A DNA stretch of 64,000 nt, from positions 1 through 64,000 of the forward strand of contig JBBRLB010000007.1 of assembly GCA_038231575.1 (NCBI GenBank), written 5' to 3'. Source of the stretch: CAITWF01 sp038231575 (GTDB taxonomy: Bacteria; Verrucomicrobiota; Verrucomicrobiia; Opitutales; Opitutaceae). Below the pieces are notes generated by a model, which saw only the letters and a program-made list of their open reading frames with translations, was not told where the DNA came from and ran no database searches. Numbering within the stretch: the first letter of the stretch is position 1; each line of letters begins with the position of its first letter. Below are positions 1 to 9,561 of the stretch, piece after piece. Made by a program: the position numbers and the translations under genes.

Positions 1-519
1 GCGCCGACGCGGCTCACGCGCACCGACGCGCGCTACACCGCAGATAAATTTTTTCAGGTGAAGGCGGAATGGATTGCGCGCGAGGTCGGGCGAATTATCC
101 CTCCTCCGCCGGGTTCGGAACGGCGCGTTGGGGAGACAGCGCACTCCCCGCCGAAAATTTCCGGAGGAATTGATGCAGAAGCCAGAAAGCTAGGAGGGAT
201 TTATGGCTTCATGGCTTCTGGACTAAAATTATCCCAGCCGATTTTCGTTTGGGGCGCGGGCCGCCACACGCGCAAACGCGCGGCGCATCTGGAAAATTTC
301 GGCGTCACGATCGCGGGCTACATCGATGTCGATGCGAAGAAAACCGGCCGCGGCCTCGGCGGCACCGGCGTGCCCGTGATCGCGGACGATGCGTTGCCCC
401 CGCCGGGAGAAATCTTCGTGCTGAGCTACGTGACGACGCGCGGGGCGCGCGACTACAACCACACCAAACTCCTCGCGCGCGGTTACGTCGAGGGGCGGGA
501 TTTTCTGCTGTGCGCGTAG
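1..519 (+). CDS. Glycosyltransferase, C-terminal part (5' end outside window)
   Basis: The frame is open from the first base of the window, so this is the 3' end of a longer gene. The residues before the GTG at 58 (PTRLTRTDARYTADKFF, then KAEWIAREV) and the later IFVWGAGRHTRKRAAHLE, AGYIDVDAKKTGRGLGG, SYVTTRGARD and GYVEGRDFLLCA match the tail often found on family 2 glycosyltransferases, where a small nucleotide-binding-like domain follows the transferase domain. The catalytic part is not in the window, so donor and acceptor cannot be named. Between WIAREV and QPIFVWGAG lie about 50 low-complexity residues (roughly 91-237) that look like inserted repeat DNA read in frame. The TAG stop at 517-519 lies inside the next stem-loop repeat. 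The family call is fairly firm; whether the protein is functional is open. Confidence 0.6.
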   Translation, partial: APTRLTRTDARYTADKFFQVKAEWIAREVGRIIPPPPGSERRVGETAHSPPKISGGIDAEARKLGGIYGFMASGLKLSQPIFVWGAGRHTRKRAAHLENFGVTIAGYIDVDAKKTGRGLGGTGVPVIADDALPPPGEIFVLSYVTTRGARDYNHTKLLARGYVEGRDFLLCA

Positions 520-563
520 GTCAGGCTTTACGCCTGACGCGTCGGGGATAAACCCCGACCTAC
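516..563. repeat. Double stem-loop intergenic repeat
   Basis: The outer arms GTAGGTC and GACCTAC enclose two hairpins, TCAGGC-tttac-GCCTGA and TCGGGG-ataaa-CCCCGA. This is the layout of a REP/BIME-like dispersed element. The left arm supplies the stop codon of the upstream gene. Only one copy is seen in this window. Confidence 0.65.
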
Positions 564-573
564 ACCCAGAGAG

Positions 574-1320
574 ATGCACCGCGGTGAAACCGAACTCCAT
601 CAGCAGTTGAAGCGTCTCGCGCTCGCTTGGGCGCAGGCGAACGGCTTCGCGATCGCGGCGGGCGAAGTGCGGGTGCCGAAAAGCGGTTATCGCGCGGACG
701 TCGCAGCGTGCTCGTGCGGCGCGGAACGGCGGACCGCGGTGTTCGAATGTAAACAGGCGCGGGCGGATCTGCTCAAAGATGCGCACGCGGAGGCGGACAC
801 GAAGCGCCGGCTCGCGGAGTTGGTCGCGCGACGGAAAAAGTTGGAGGAACTGCTCGCGATGCACCGCCCGGATTTGCGGCGGGGCGAGGCGCTGTGGCCG
901 GAATTCGACACGTGGGATTTTTCCGGACTCGAACATGACGCCTATCGCGCGGTGCTTGCGCAGTTGGCGACACTGCAAACCCGCGTGCTGAAGGGCACGA
1001 AATTTTCGAAAATGTTTCGGTATCGCTGCGCGGATTTCCTCTATCTCGTGGCGGAGGAAAATATTTTTGCCGAGGCCGAGATCCCAGCGGGCTGGGGTTT
1101 GTTGCTGCGCCGAGGAGAAGGGCTCGCGCTGGTGCGTTCACCCGTCGCGCTCGAATCGAACGGGGGGCAACGGCTCGCGTTGCTCGAAAATATCGCGCTC
1201 GCGGCGACGCGCGCGGTGAATGGTGCGGCGGGGGTGAAGCGGGCGCCGTCGCCCTGGGTCGAGGTGAAACAAGCGTTGCCGGGACCGGGGCGGGCGACCA
1301 CTGAAGCCGATGCCAACTGA
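574..1320 (+). CDS. PD-(D/E)XK-like nuclease family protein, uncharacterised
   Basis: The protein has 248 residues, no signal peptide and no membrane segment. Near residues 37-66 it carries GYRADVAA followed, after a short CxC-containing loop, by TAVFECKQARADLL. The Asp, then Glu-x-Lys on adjacent strands is the pattern of the restriction-endonuclease-like (PD-(D/E)XK) fold. The rest is mainly helical and charged, with a conserved-looking GTKFSKMFRYRCADFLYLV stretch near the middle. It overlaps the next gene, a methyltransferase-like protein, by 11 bases, so the two are probably translated together. That suggests a nucleic-acid processing pair. The nuclease call rests on the motif only; it could be an inactive or structural relative. 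I do not recognise the subfamily. Confidence 0.5.
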   Translation: MHRGETELHQQLKRLALAWAQANGFAIAAGEVRVPKSGYRADVAACSCGAERRTAVFECKQARADLLKDAHAEADTKRRLAELVARRKKLEELLAMHRPDLRRGEALWPEFDTWDFSGLEHDAYRAVLAQLATLQTRVLKGTKFSKMFRYRCADFLYLVAEENIFAEAEIPAGWGLLLRRGEGLALVRSPVALESNGGQRLALLENIALAATRAVNGAAGVKRAPSPWVEVKQALPGPGRATTEADAN

Positions 1321-1966
1321 ACCGACCCGCGAGGTGATCTGGGCCGATGCGATCCCGTGGATGGAAGCGCGCGGACGGATCGACGGCGCGTGCGCGGTGA
1401 CGTCGCTGCCGGATGTCTCCGAGGTTGGGCTGGCGCTCCCCGTGTGGCGCGAGTGGTTTCTCGGTGCGGTGAAACTTGTCGTCAACTCGGTGCCGGATGA
1501 CAGCGCAGCGCTTTTCTTTCAGAGCGATATCAAGCGCGACGGCGTGTGGATCGATAAAGGCGCGCTCGTTACGCGCGCGGCGGAGGATGCGGGCGCGCGG
1601 ATCTTGTTTCATAAGATTGTTTGTCGGCGTCCAGCGGGAATGCTCACGCACGGCCGTCCGGGGTTTACGCACCTGATCGCGGTGTCGCGCGCGCTGAAGT
1701 GCCCGGACGTGCTGCCGATCCCGGACGTGATCGCGGAGGCGGGGGGGCAGAAATGGGTGCGCGCGATGGGTGTGCGCGCGGCGGCGCACGCGGTGCGGTT
1801 CGCGCAGGAGCAGGTGGACGCAAAAATTATTTTCGATCCGTTTTGCGGCGTGGGGACGGTGCTCGCGGTCGCGAACGCGCTGGGCCTCGACGCCCTCGGC
1901 GTGGAAAAGGCGCGGAAGCGCGCCGACCAGTCGCGCGAACTCACGGTGCAGCCGGACGAGCTGTGA
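1310..1966 (+). CDS. Permuted SAM-dependent methyltransferase-like protein
   Basis: The protein has 218 residues. The SAM-binding motif IIFDPFCGVGTVLAVANALG, followed by GLDALGVE, is near the C-terminus (about residues 173-200), while a motif-IV-like TSLPDVSEV is near residue 32. This order, catalytic loop first and FxGxG last, is that of beta-class DNA amino-methyltransferases, but the usual (D/N/S)PP(Y/F) tetrad is replaced by SLPD. No separate target-recognition domain is obvious. The start codon lies inside the preceding nuclease-like gene, which implies translational coupling. It could methylate DNA or RNA; the changed catalytic tetrad makes the substrate uncertain. It is too short for a typical stand-alone restriction-system methylase with a recognition domain. 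Confidence 0.55.
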   Translation: MPTEPTREVIWADAIPWMEARGRIDGACAVTSLPDVSEVGLALPVWREWFLGAVKLVVNSVPDDSAALFFQSDIKRDGVWIDKGALVTRAAEDAGARILFHKIVCRRPAGMLTHGRPGFTHLIAVSRALKCPDVLPIPDVIAEAGGQKWVRAMGVRAAAHAVRFAQEQVDAKIIFDPFCGVGTVLAVANALGLDALGVEKARKRADQSRELTVQPDEL

Positions 1967-2013
1967 CCACGCCCCGCGCTGGACAAATTCATGCGATGGG
2001 CGACGGAGCACGT

Positions 2014-2814
2014 ATGCCGGAAAGCACGCCACCCAATCTCGCCGACGCGGGGCTCAACGTCCCCACGAAGTTCGTGCGCAGCCGCAACGCCCTCGTCGCG
2101 CGCGCCGACTTCGGCGATCTCTTCGTCGACTATTATCTGCATCTCAGCGCGCAGCAGATGAAGCCGGCGCCGGAGCACGATGCGATTTTCAAGCGGGCGC
2201 TCGCGGCGTTCGTGCTGCACGCGGCGTCGCGGCCACGGAACGAACTCACCGCGTGGACGATTAATTTCCAGGCGCCGCTCGTGAACGTGTTTCTCACCGG
2301 CGACAACGAGACCGGCGCCGTGACCGGCCGCGTCTTCGACGAAAACGTGAAGGAAGGCCCGGAGAATTTGTTCTTCGCCGATGTCGTGCGCGGGCGCGGA
2401 GAAAAGCGGCGCAGCGCCGTCACCTTCGCGGGCACCGATCCACTCGGGGCGGCGGAAAAATTTTATACACAGAGTGAGCAGCGCGGCGCGCGTTTCTTCC
2501 AGTTGGGCGAGGAGGAATTCGCCCTCGTGACCGAGCACCCGGATTGCGACCTCGCGTGGTTTCGCGGGCTCACGGCGGACACCGTGCGCGATCTGGAAAA
2601 AACCGAGACCGTCACGCCATTGGAGGAACGCATCTTTCGCTGGCACTGCGGCTGCAACCAGGCGCGCATGCTCGAGGTGCTGGCGCCGGCGATGCGGCAG
2701 GATCCCGCGGGCTTGTTCGGCGAGGGCGAGAAGATTGAAATCCGCTGCCCGCGCTGCGGCGCACGCTACGCGATCACGCGCGAGGCGATGGAAGCGTTTG
2801 TGGTGAAAGGGTAG
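2014..2814 (+). CDS. hslO: Hsp33-like redox-regulated chaperone
   Basis: The 266-residue product has the Hsp33 layout: an N-terminal holdase domain and a C-terminal zinc domain. The redox switch is clear: WHCGCNQARML and, 30 residues later, CPRCGARY, a CxC-X30-CxxC arrangement typical of the family. Known Hsp33 proteins are cytoplasmic holdases that lose zinc and form disulfides under oxidative stress. The ATG at 2014 is chosen because GGAG lies five bases upstream; another ATG at 1996 is in frame. It starts about 48 bases after the methyltransferase-like gene on the same strand and may be cotranscribed with it. The N-terminal domain is divergent, but the cysteine motif makes the family call solid. 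Confidence 0.85.
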   Translation: MPESTPPNLADAGLNVPTKFVRSRNALVARADFGDLFVDYYLHLSAQQMKPAPEHDAIFKRALAAFVLHAASRPRNELTAWTINFQAPLVNVFLTGDNETGAVTGRVFDENVKEGPENLFFADVVRGRGEKRRSAVTFAGTDPLGAAEKFYTQSEQRGARFFQLGEEEFALVTEHPDCDLAWFRGLTADTVRDLEKTETVTPLEERIFRWHCGCNQARMLEVLAPAMRQDPAGLFGEGEKIEIRCPRCGARYAITREAMEAFVVKG

Positions 2815-2831
2815 GAGCCGGTTGGTTTGAA

Positions 2832-2888
2832 GTGGCACGGGCATCCTGCCCGTGTTTCATCAGGCCACGGGCAGGATGCCCGTGCCAC
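2832..2888. repeat. Perfect 23-bp inverted repeat, dispersed stem-loop element
   Basis: Bases 2832-2854 and 2866-2888 are exact reverse complements with an 11-base spacer, and each arm itself contains CACGGGCA/TGCCCGTG. The result can form one long hairpin or two short ones. It lies between hslO and pnuC; reading it as protein gives a spurious Cys-rich leader to pnuC. It may also act as a transcription stop for the upstream genes, though no T-run follows. Confidence 0.8.
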
Positions 2889-2915
2889 AAAATCGCCTGT
2901 CAACGCGCTCCTGCT

Positions 2916-3572
2916 TTGAACCAAATCCTGCCCAACCTCTGGTCCGGCCTCACCAGCGGCTCGCCACTCGATCAGCTGAACCTCGTGCTTGGGGTGGTCG
3001 GCGTCTGGCTGATGATCAAGCGCACGCTCTGGGCGTTTCCGGTCGGGCTCGTGGCGGTATCGGTGCAGGGCGTCCTGTTTTATCAAGCGCATTTCCCCGC
3101 GGACGCGGCGTTGCAGGTTTTCTATTTCGTGATGCTCGGCTGGGGTTGGTGGCACTGGGTGCGCGATCGCGGGGCGGCGCCGGAGTTGCCGGTGACCGCG
3201 CTGGATTGGCGCGGCCGCGGCGTGACGTTGCTGGCGGCGACGGCGGCCGCGGTGACTTGGGCGCTCACGGTGGGACGCTGGATGCACGCGGCGATGCCGT
3301 GGCGCGACGCGTTCATCGCGGCGTTTGCGGTCGCGGCGCAATGGCTGCAGGTGCGGAAGAAGCTCGAAAACTGGCTGCTGTGGGTCGTAACGAATCTGGT
3401 CGCGGTGATATCGTATTGGAGCGCCGAACTGCCCGCTTCCTCGTTTCTCTACGCAATTTATTTGGTGATGTCATTCCTGGGCTGGCGTGAGTGGCGGCGG
3501 GCGATGAAGGCAGCCGCGATACTTCCGTCGCCGCGCCGCGCCGAGGGCGCCGCGCTCCCTGCCAAGTCATGA
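2916..3572 (+). CDS. pnuC: Nicotinamide riboside transporter PnuC family
   Basis: This is an integral membrane protein of about 218 residues with some seven hydrophobic segments. It includes the PnuC-type stretches LVLGVVGVWLMIKRTLWAFP, FYFVMLGWGWWHWVRD and NWLLWVVTNLVAVISYW. PnuC proteins carry nicotinamide riboside across the inner membrane by facilitated diffusion, driven by phosphorylation inside the cell. The TTG at 2916 (MNQILPNLWSG) is preferred over the upstream GTG at 2832 because the extra residues come from the inverted repeat. The stop overlaps the start of the next gene (ATGA), an NadR-type kinase, which matches the known transporter-kinase partnership. The start is the main doubt. 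Confidence 0.85.
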   Translation: MNQILPNLWSGLTSGSPLDQLNLVLGVVGVWLMIKRTLWAFPVGLVAVSVQGVLFYQAHFPADAALQVFYFVMLGWGWWHWVRDRGAAPELPVTALDWRGRGVTLLAATAAAVTWALTVGRWMHAAMPWRDAFIAAFAVAAQWLQVRKKLENWLLWVVTNLVAVISYWSAELPASSFLYAIYLVMSFLGWREWRRAMKAAAILPSPRRAEGAALPAKS

Positions 3573-4108
3573 CCCCCGACGTCAAACGCGTGGTCGTCTT
3601 CGGCACCGAGTCGACGGGCAAGACCACGCTCGCGCAAAAACTCGCCGCGCACTTCGGCGAGCCATGGGCGCCGGAATTCGTCCGCGAATTCTGGGATTTG
3701 AAAGACGGCAAGATCACCGCCGAAGATCTCGGCACGATTGCACTCGGGCAAATGGCGAACGAGGATCTCGCAGTGGAGCGGGCGAAGCGGGTGGCGTTTT
3801 TCGACACCGATCTGCTGACCTGCACCTTGTGGAACGACTGGTTGTTTCCGGGCGGCTGCCCGCCCTGGGTGCGCGAGGAAGCGGAGCGGCGCGCGCGCGG
3901 CGTCGCCTTATGGCTCCTCTGCGACACCGACATCCCGTGGGCGCCGGATCCGCAGCGGAGTTTCCCGGATGAAGCGGGCCGCGAGCGCGGCCGGCGGCTG
4001 TGGCGCGACACGCTCGAAGAACGCGTGCTGCCATTCGCTGCCGTTCGCGGTGATTGGGCCACGCGCGAACGCACGGCAATCGCGGCGGTGAAGACGCTGC
4101 TGGCTTGA
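3569..4108 (+). CDS. NadR-type nicotinamide riboside kinase (AAA/P-loop)
   Basis: The 179-residue P-loop protein has Walker A GTESTGKTT at residues 12-20, followed by the family hallmark APEFVREFW and an FFDTDLLTC strand. This matches the C-terminal ribosylnicotinamide kinase domain of NadR. The N-terminal nucleotidyltransferase and DNA-binding parts of full NadR are absent, so this is a stand-alone kinase. It would convert imported nicotinamide riboside to NMN with ATP. The ATG at 3569 overlaps the pnuC stop by four bases, so the pair is translationally coupled. NMN adenylyltransferase would have to be encoded elsewhere. Confidence 0.85.
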   Translation: MTPDVKRVVVFGTESTGKTTLAQKLAAHFGEPWAPEFVREFWDLKDGKITAEDLGTIALGQMANEDLAVERAKRVAFFDTDLLTCTLWNDWLFPGGCPPWVREEAERRARGVALWLLCDTDIPWAPDPQRSFPDEAGRERGRRLWRDTLEERVLPFAAVRGDWATRERTAIAAVKTLLA

Positions 4109-4145
4109 AGATCCGGCGGCGTTTCCCGCCCCACCGCGCGCCGTC

Positions 4146-5300
4146 CTACAAGGCGGCGGTCAGAATCGCCGCGAGTTCGGCCGGCGCCAGCACGACCGGG
4201 TTGGCTTTCATGCTGCTGGCTTTCGCCGCTGCCGTTGTGATGGCTGGAATGTCCGCAGCGGTGACGCCGTAAGTCGCGAGCGCTGGAATTTTCAGCGCCG
4301 CGACGAGCGCGCGCAGCCATTGCACGCCCTCGTCGGCGGTGGCGTCGGCCCGGCCGGTGAGAATGCGCGCGACTTCATCATAGCGCCGCACGGCATCATG
4401 GGCAGGGCTCCGGTCGCGCAACGCGCCCAGATTCGCCGCCGTCACGTGCGGCAGCAGCGTGCCGCAGATCGCGCCGTGGGGTGCGGAGAAGCTGCCGCCG
4501 ATCGGATTGGCAAAACCGTGGACGGCACCGAGGCCGGCGTTGGTGAGGGCGAGCCCGCCGAGGACACTCGCGAGCGCCAGGTCTGCGCGTGCGGCCGCAT
4601 CCCGGCCCTGTTCGACCACGCGGCGAAGCGAACGCGCGATGCGCGTCATGCCTTCGACGGCGAGCGCGTCGGTCATCGGATTGGCGCGCGGCGAAACGTA
4701 AGGCTCGATGAGTTGCGTGAGCGCGTCGAGACCCGTGGCCGCGGTGAGCGCGGGCGGCAGCTCAAGGGTGAGTTCGGGATCGACGAGGGCGACGCGCGGC
4801 AGCAGGTGCGGGCTGCGGAGGCTGACTTTCACGCGATGAGCCGACGAGGAAAGGACGGCGTTGCGCGTGACTTCGGAGCCCGTGCCGGCGGTCGTCGGAA
4901 TCGCGATGCACGGCACGGACGGGCGGATAAGCGGTTGGGCGCGGCCGACCACCTCGAGATAGTCAAACAGATCGCCGGCGTTGGTCAGGAGGGCGGCGAT
5001 GGCCTTCGCGGCGTCGAGCGCGCTGCCACCGCCAAACCCGATCACGCAGTCGCACCCGGCGGCGCGAGCGTGGGCGACACCGCGCATGACGTCGTCTGTC
5101 GTGGGTTCTCCGGGCACGGCAAAGATGGTCGTCGCGATTTTTTCAGCGCCGAGCAGATCGCGGAGTCGTTGCGAGCGCAGTGGATTGCGGCCGGTGACGA
5201 CGAGCGCGTGGCGTCCGAACTCCCGGGCGATCCCGCCGATGTCGCCGAGGGTGCCGGGGCCGAAGACGATGCGGGCGGCGGTGGCAAATTCGAAGCGCAT
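4146..5300 (-). CDS. Iron-containing alcohol dehydrogenase family protein
   Basis: The 384-residue protein has the group III (Fe-ADH) features. The N-terminal dinucleotide part has VIGFGGGSALDAAKAIA, the middle has IPTTAGTGSEVTRNAVL, and the metal-binding region has HGFANPIGGSFSAPHGAICG. It probably oxidises or reduces an alcohol/aldehyde with NAD(P)(H) in the cytoplasm; the substrate cannot be read from the sequence. The ATG at 5300 is preferred over an in-frame TTG three codons upstream. It follows the small monooxygenase and DUF1080 genes on the same strand with a gap of about 80 bases, so the three may form an operon. It converges on the nadR-type gene. Confidence 0.85.
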   Translation of the reverse strand: MRFEFATAARIVFGPGTLGDIGGIAREFGRHALVVTGRNPLRSQRLRDLLGAEKIATTIFAVPGEPTTDDVMRGVAHARAAGCDCVIGFGGGSALDAAKAIAALLTNAGDLFDYLEVVGRAQPLIRPSVPCIAIPTTAGTGSEVTRNAVLSSSAHRVKVSLRSPHLLPRVALVDPELTLELPPALTAATGLDALTQLIEPYVSPRANPMTDALAVEGMTRIARSLRRVVEQGRDAAARADLALASVLGGLALTNAGLGAVHGFANPIGGSFSAPHGAICGTLLPHVTAANLGALRDRSPAHDAVRRYDEVARILTGRADATADEGVQWLRALVAALKIPALATYGVTAADIPAITTAAAKASSMKANPVVLAPAELAAILTAAL

Positions 5301-5381
5301 GGAGATCAATCTACCGGAGGTAACGGCGGGAGCGGAGCAGCGGGTGCAGAGCGGTTTCCCGCTGTAACGTTCCTGGGATTG

Positions 5382-5687
5382 CTACCAGCCCACGTCATCG
5401 GGAAACACGTTCGCGAATTTCACGCTCGTGCGCGGCTCGGCCATCAGGAGCGCGACAGCATCGCGCCACGCCGCGTAGTGCGCGGTCTCCTTGTGCGCCG
5501 CGGGAGCCTCCGCCGTGCGGTAGGCCTCGACGAGGACGAAGCGCGTGGGATCGTCCGCTTGCTGCACGACGTCGAAGCGCGCGATGCCGGGCTCGCGGAT
5601 GCTGGCTTGGGCGTTGGCGAGCGAGGCGGTTTTGAACGCCTCAACGCATTCCGCTTTTACGCGCACGTGAACGTGGACGACGAGCAT
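5382..5687 (-). CDS. Antibiotic biosynthesis monooxygenase (ABM/LsrG-like) domain protein
   Basis: The 101-residue protein is a single ferredoxin-like ABM domain: an initial VVHVHVRVKAECVEAFK strand-helix, then GIARFDVVQQADDPTRFVLVE and the HKETAHYAAWRDAV helix typical of YgiN/LsrG relatives. Such proteins act as dimers, as cofactor-free monooxygenases or isomerases on quinones and small carbonyl compounds; which of these applies here cannot be said. The start is six bases after the stop of the DUF1080 gene, so it is very probably in one transcript with it and with the alcohol dehydrogenase downstream. Confidence 0.8.
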   Translation of the reverse strand: MLVVHVHVRVKAECVEAFKTASLANAQASIREPGIARFDVVQQADDPTRFVLVEAYRTAEAPAAHKETAHYAAWRDAVALLMAEPRTSVKFANVFPDDVGW

Positions 5688-5693
5688 GGCGGC

Positions 5694-6464
5694 CTAGAGT
5701 GTCTTCAGGCGGAAGCTGCGGTATTCGACCTTCATCGGCGGCCCGACGTGAACCTGCACGCCAATGAGACCGGCGGCCTGGCGGTTTTTCGCATCGTCGT
5801 CGATCACGACGCACATCACGTGACCATTGAGGAGGTGGGTGATGGTATTTCCGCGGGCGATGATGTGGGCCTCGTTCCAGTCCTCGTTCTTGATGAATTT
5901 CGTGAGTTCCTGCACGTCGCCCGTCGAACCGATCACGGAAAGCTTCGCAACCGGATCGACCCGAACGATCTCACCGCGGCGGGCGAGAAAGGTGCGGCCG
6001 CGCTCTTCGTAATTCTGGCCGGTGTGGCGGAGCGGCGGTTTGTTGCGCGCCGAGCCGTCAATGTCGTCTTGATAGCCGGCGAGCGACCATTTGGCGTCGG
6101 TGAGTTCGATGCTGCGATAATTGATCCCGCTGTTGCCCTGCGCGGTGATGCGATACTCAACCTTGAGTTCGAAATCGCCGGGCGCGCCGCCACGCCAGAT
6201 GATGAAGGTGTTTCGCTTGATGATCGTTTCGGGGGTGATCTCGCCGACCATGCAGCCATCCTCGACGCGCCAGTATTTCGGATCGCCGTCCCAACCGGTG
6301 AGCGTCTTGCCGTCGAAGATCGGGGTGAAGCCGGCGTCGGGAGTCGGATTGGTGGTGGCGGCAGCACTGGGTGCGGGGGTGGCCGGCGCGCTGGGCGCGG
6401 GCGCCTGCGCGAAGAGCGTGGTGGAAAAAAGCCACGCGGCGGCGAAGAGCGGAGGAGTTTTCAT
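5694..6464 (-). CDS. Secreted DUF1080 (3-keto-disaccharide hydrolase family) protein
   Basis: This is a 256-residue protein with an N-terminal signal peptide ending near TLFAQ, a Pro/Ala-rich linker, and then a DUF1080 domain. The domain begins FTPIFDGKTLTGWDGDPKYW and continues with GDFELKVEYRI, NSGINYRS and WNEAHIIARGNTITHLLNG. The fold is a concanavalin-like beta sandwich abundant in Planctomycetes and Verrucomicrobia, where some members hydrolyse 3-keto-glycosides. The ATG at 6464 is chosen because it gives a normal signal peptide; the open frame before it comes from the adjacent repeat. It is the first gene of the probable DUF1080-ABM-ADH operon. Confidence 0.85.
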   Translation of the reverse strand: MKTPPLFAAAWLFSTTLFAQAPAPSAPATPAPSAAATTNPTPDAGFTPIFDGKTLTGWDGDPKYWRVEDGCMVGEITPETIIKRNTFIIWRGGAPGDFELKVEYRITAQGNSGINYRSIELTDAKWSLAGYQDDIDGSARNKPPLRHTGQNYEERGRTFLARRGEIVRVDPVAKLSVIGSTGDVQELTKFIKNEDWNEAHIIARGNTITHLLNGHVMCVVIDDDAKNRQAAGLIGVQVHVGPPMKVEYRSFRLKTL

Positions 6465-6494
6465 CGAGGCAAGGGAAGAGGAGTTAAGACCGGT

Positions 6495-6595
6495 TTGTGA
6501 TTCTGAGCGCAGCGAAGAATCCAATGGGATTACCGAGGTGGAATGGCGACGGCGAATGTCCTGCTGGATTCTTCGCTGCGCTCAGAATGACAGAA
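6495..6595. repeat. Dispersed inverted repeat, copy A
   Basis: The ends form a long imperfect palindrome: ATTCTGAGCGCAGCGAAGAA on the left and its complement GGATTCTTCGCTGCGCTCAG on the right. They flank a core containing GGGATTACC and GACGGCGAATGTCC. A second copy with the same ends and similar core lies at 61964-62061. It has no coding content and sits upstream of the DUF1080 gene, after the end of the S9 peptidase gene. Confidence 0.75.
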
Positions 6596-6609
6596 TCGTT
6601 TGTGGGGCG

Positions 6610-8667
<2,058 letters not shown>

Positions 8668-8757
8668 GGTGGGAAAGCGCGCGCACTCTTTGCGCGGCGG
8701 GCGGGCGGCGCGAGCATTTCTCGTTTGCGCGGGGGGCGGAGGCGCTACACTGGGCGG

Positions 8758-9561
8758 ATGAAACTGGCCCAGCCCGATTCCGACTACCTCGACCGCTTTG
8801 GCGGCGTGGGCCGGCTGTTCGGCACGGCGGCGCTCGAACGGTTGCGCGCCGCGCACGTGTGCGTAATCGGCGTGGGCGGGGTGGGTTCGTGGACGGTCGA
8901 GGGACTCGCGCGCAGCGGCGTGGGTGCGCTGACGCTCGTCGATCTCGACGACGTGTGCGTGACCAATGTGAACCGCCAACTCCCCGCGCTCGATGGCAAC
9001 ATCGGCCGGCCGAAGATCGCCGCGCTGGCGGAGCGCGTGCGATTGATCAACCCGGCCTGTCGCGTCGAAGAAGTGTCGGAGTTTTTCACGGAAGCGACGG
9101 CGCAGCGGCTGCTGACGCCGGACTTCGACTGCGTGGTCGATGCGGTCGACCTCATGTCGCACAAGGCGCTGATCATTGCCGGCTGCCGGGACCGGGGCCT
9201 GTTGTGTCTCACGGTCGGAGCGGCGGGCGGGCGGCGTGATCCGACGCAGATTCGCGTGGGCGATCTGGGCGACGCCGAAAATGATCTCCTGCTGCGGCAG
9301 GTGCGAAAAAAACTCCGGCGGGATTTCGGTTTCCTAAAAGGCGCGACGCGCGGTCGGATGGATTTCGGCGTGCGTTGCGTGTGGTCCGGGGAGCGGCCCG
9401 TGTTTCCGTGGGCGGATGGCACATGCGCGGCGACCGCCGAGCCGGGCAGTAATCTCAAGCTGGACTGCGAAACGGGCTTCGGGACGGCGGTGTTTGTGAC
9501 GGGAGCCTTCGGGTTCGTGGCGGCGGGGGAGGTCGTCAGCCAGCTTACGCAAGGCCGCTAG
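8758..9561 (+). CDS. tcdA: tRNA threonylcarbamoyladenosine dehydratase (ThiF/E1-like)
   Basis: The 267-residue protein has the TcdA form of the E1-like fold. YLDRFGGVGRLFG precedes the nucleotide motif VIGVGGVGSWTVEGLARSG; LVDLDDVCVTNVNRQ holds the ATP-contacting Arg; and the tail GFGTAVFVTGAFGFVAAGEVV is family-typical. TcdA cyclises t6A in tRNAs to ct6A using ATP. The length matches the family. The stop overlaps the end of the convergent tatD gene by four bases. Confidence 0.88.
   Translation: MKLAQPDSDYLDRFGGVGRLFGTAALERLRAAHVCVIGVGGVGSWTVEGLARSGVGALTLVDLDDVCVTNVNRQLPALDGNIGRPKIAALAERVRLINPACRVEEVSEFFTEATAQRLLTPDFDCVVDAVDLMSHKALIIAGCRDRGLLCLTVGAAGGRRDPTQIRVGDLGDAENDLLLRQVRKKLRRDFGFLKGATRGRMDFGVRCVWSGERPVFPWADGTCAATAEPGSNLKLDCETGFGTAVFVTGAFGFVAAGEVVSQLTQGR

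Noticed and set aside
2832..2915. Cys-rich N-terminal extension of pnuC
   Set aside because: The residues are translated from the perfect inverted repeat, not part of the transporter.
4054..4272. Small + strand frame after the NadR-type kinase
   Set aside because: It overlaps the end of the kinase and the alcohol dehydrogenase antisense and has no family features.
4320..6500. A 726-codon open frame on the + strand
   Set aside because: It is antisense to the alcohol dehydrogenase, ABM and DUF1080 genes, all with clear family motifs. Its composition is Arg/Gly/Asp-rich without domains.
8668..9162. N-terminal extension of the S9 peptidase frame
   Set aside because: The extra residues overlap tcdA on the other strand; the signal peptide at 8667 marks the real start.
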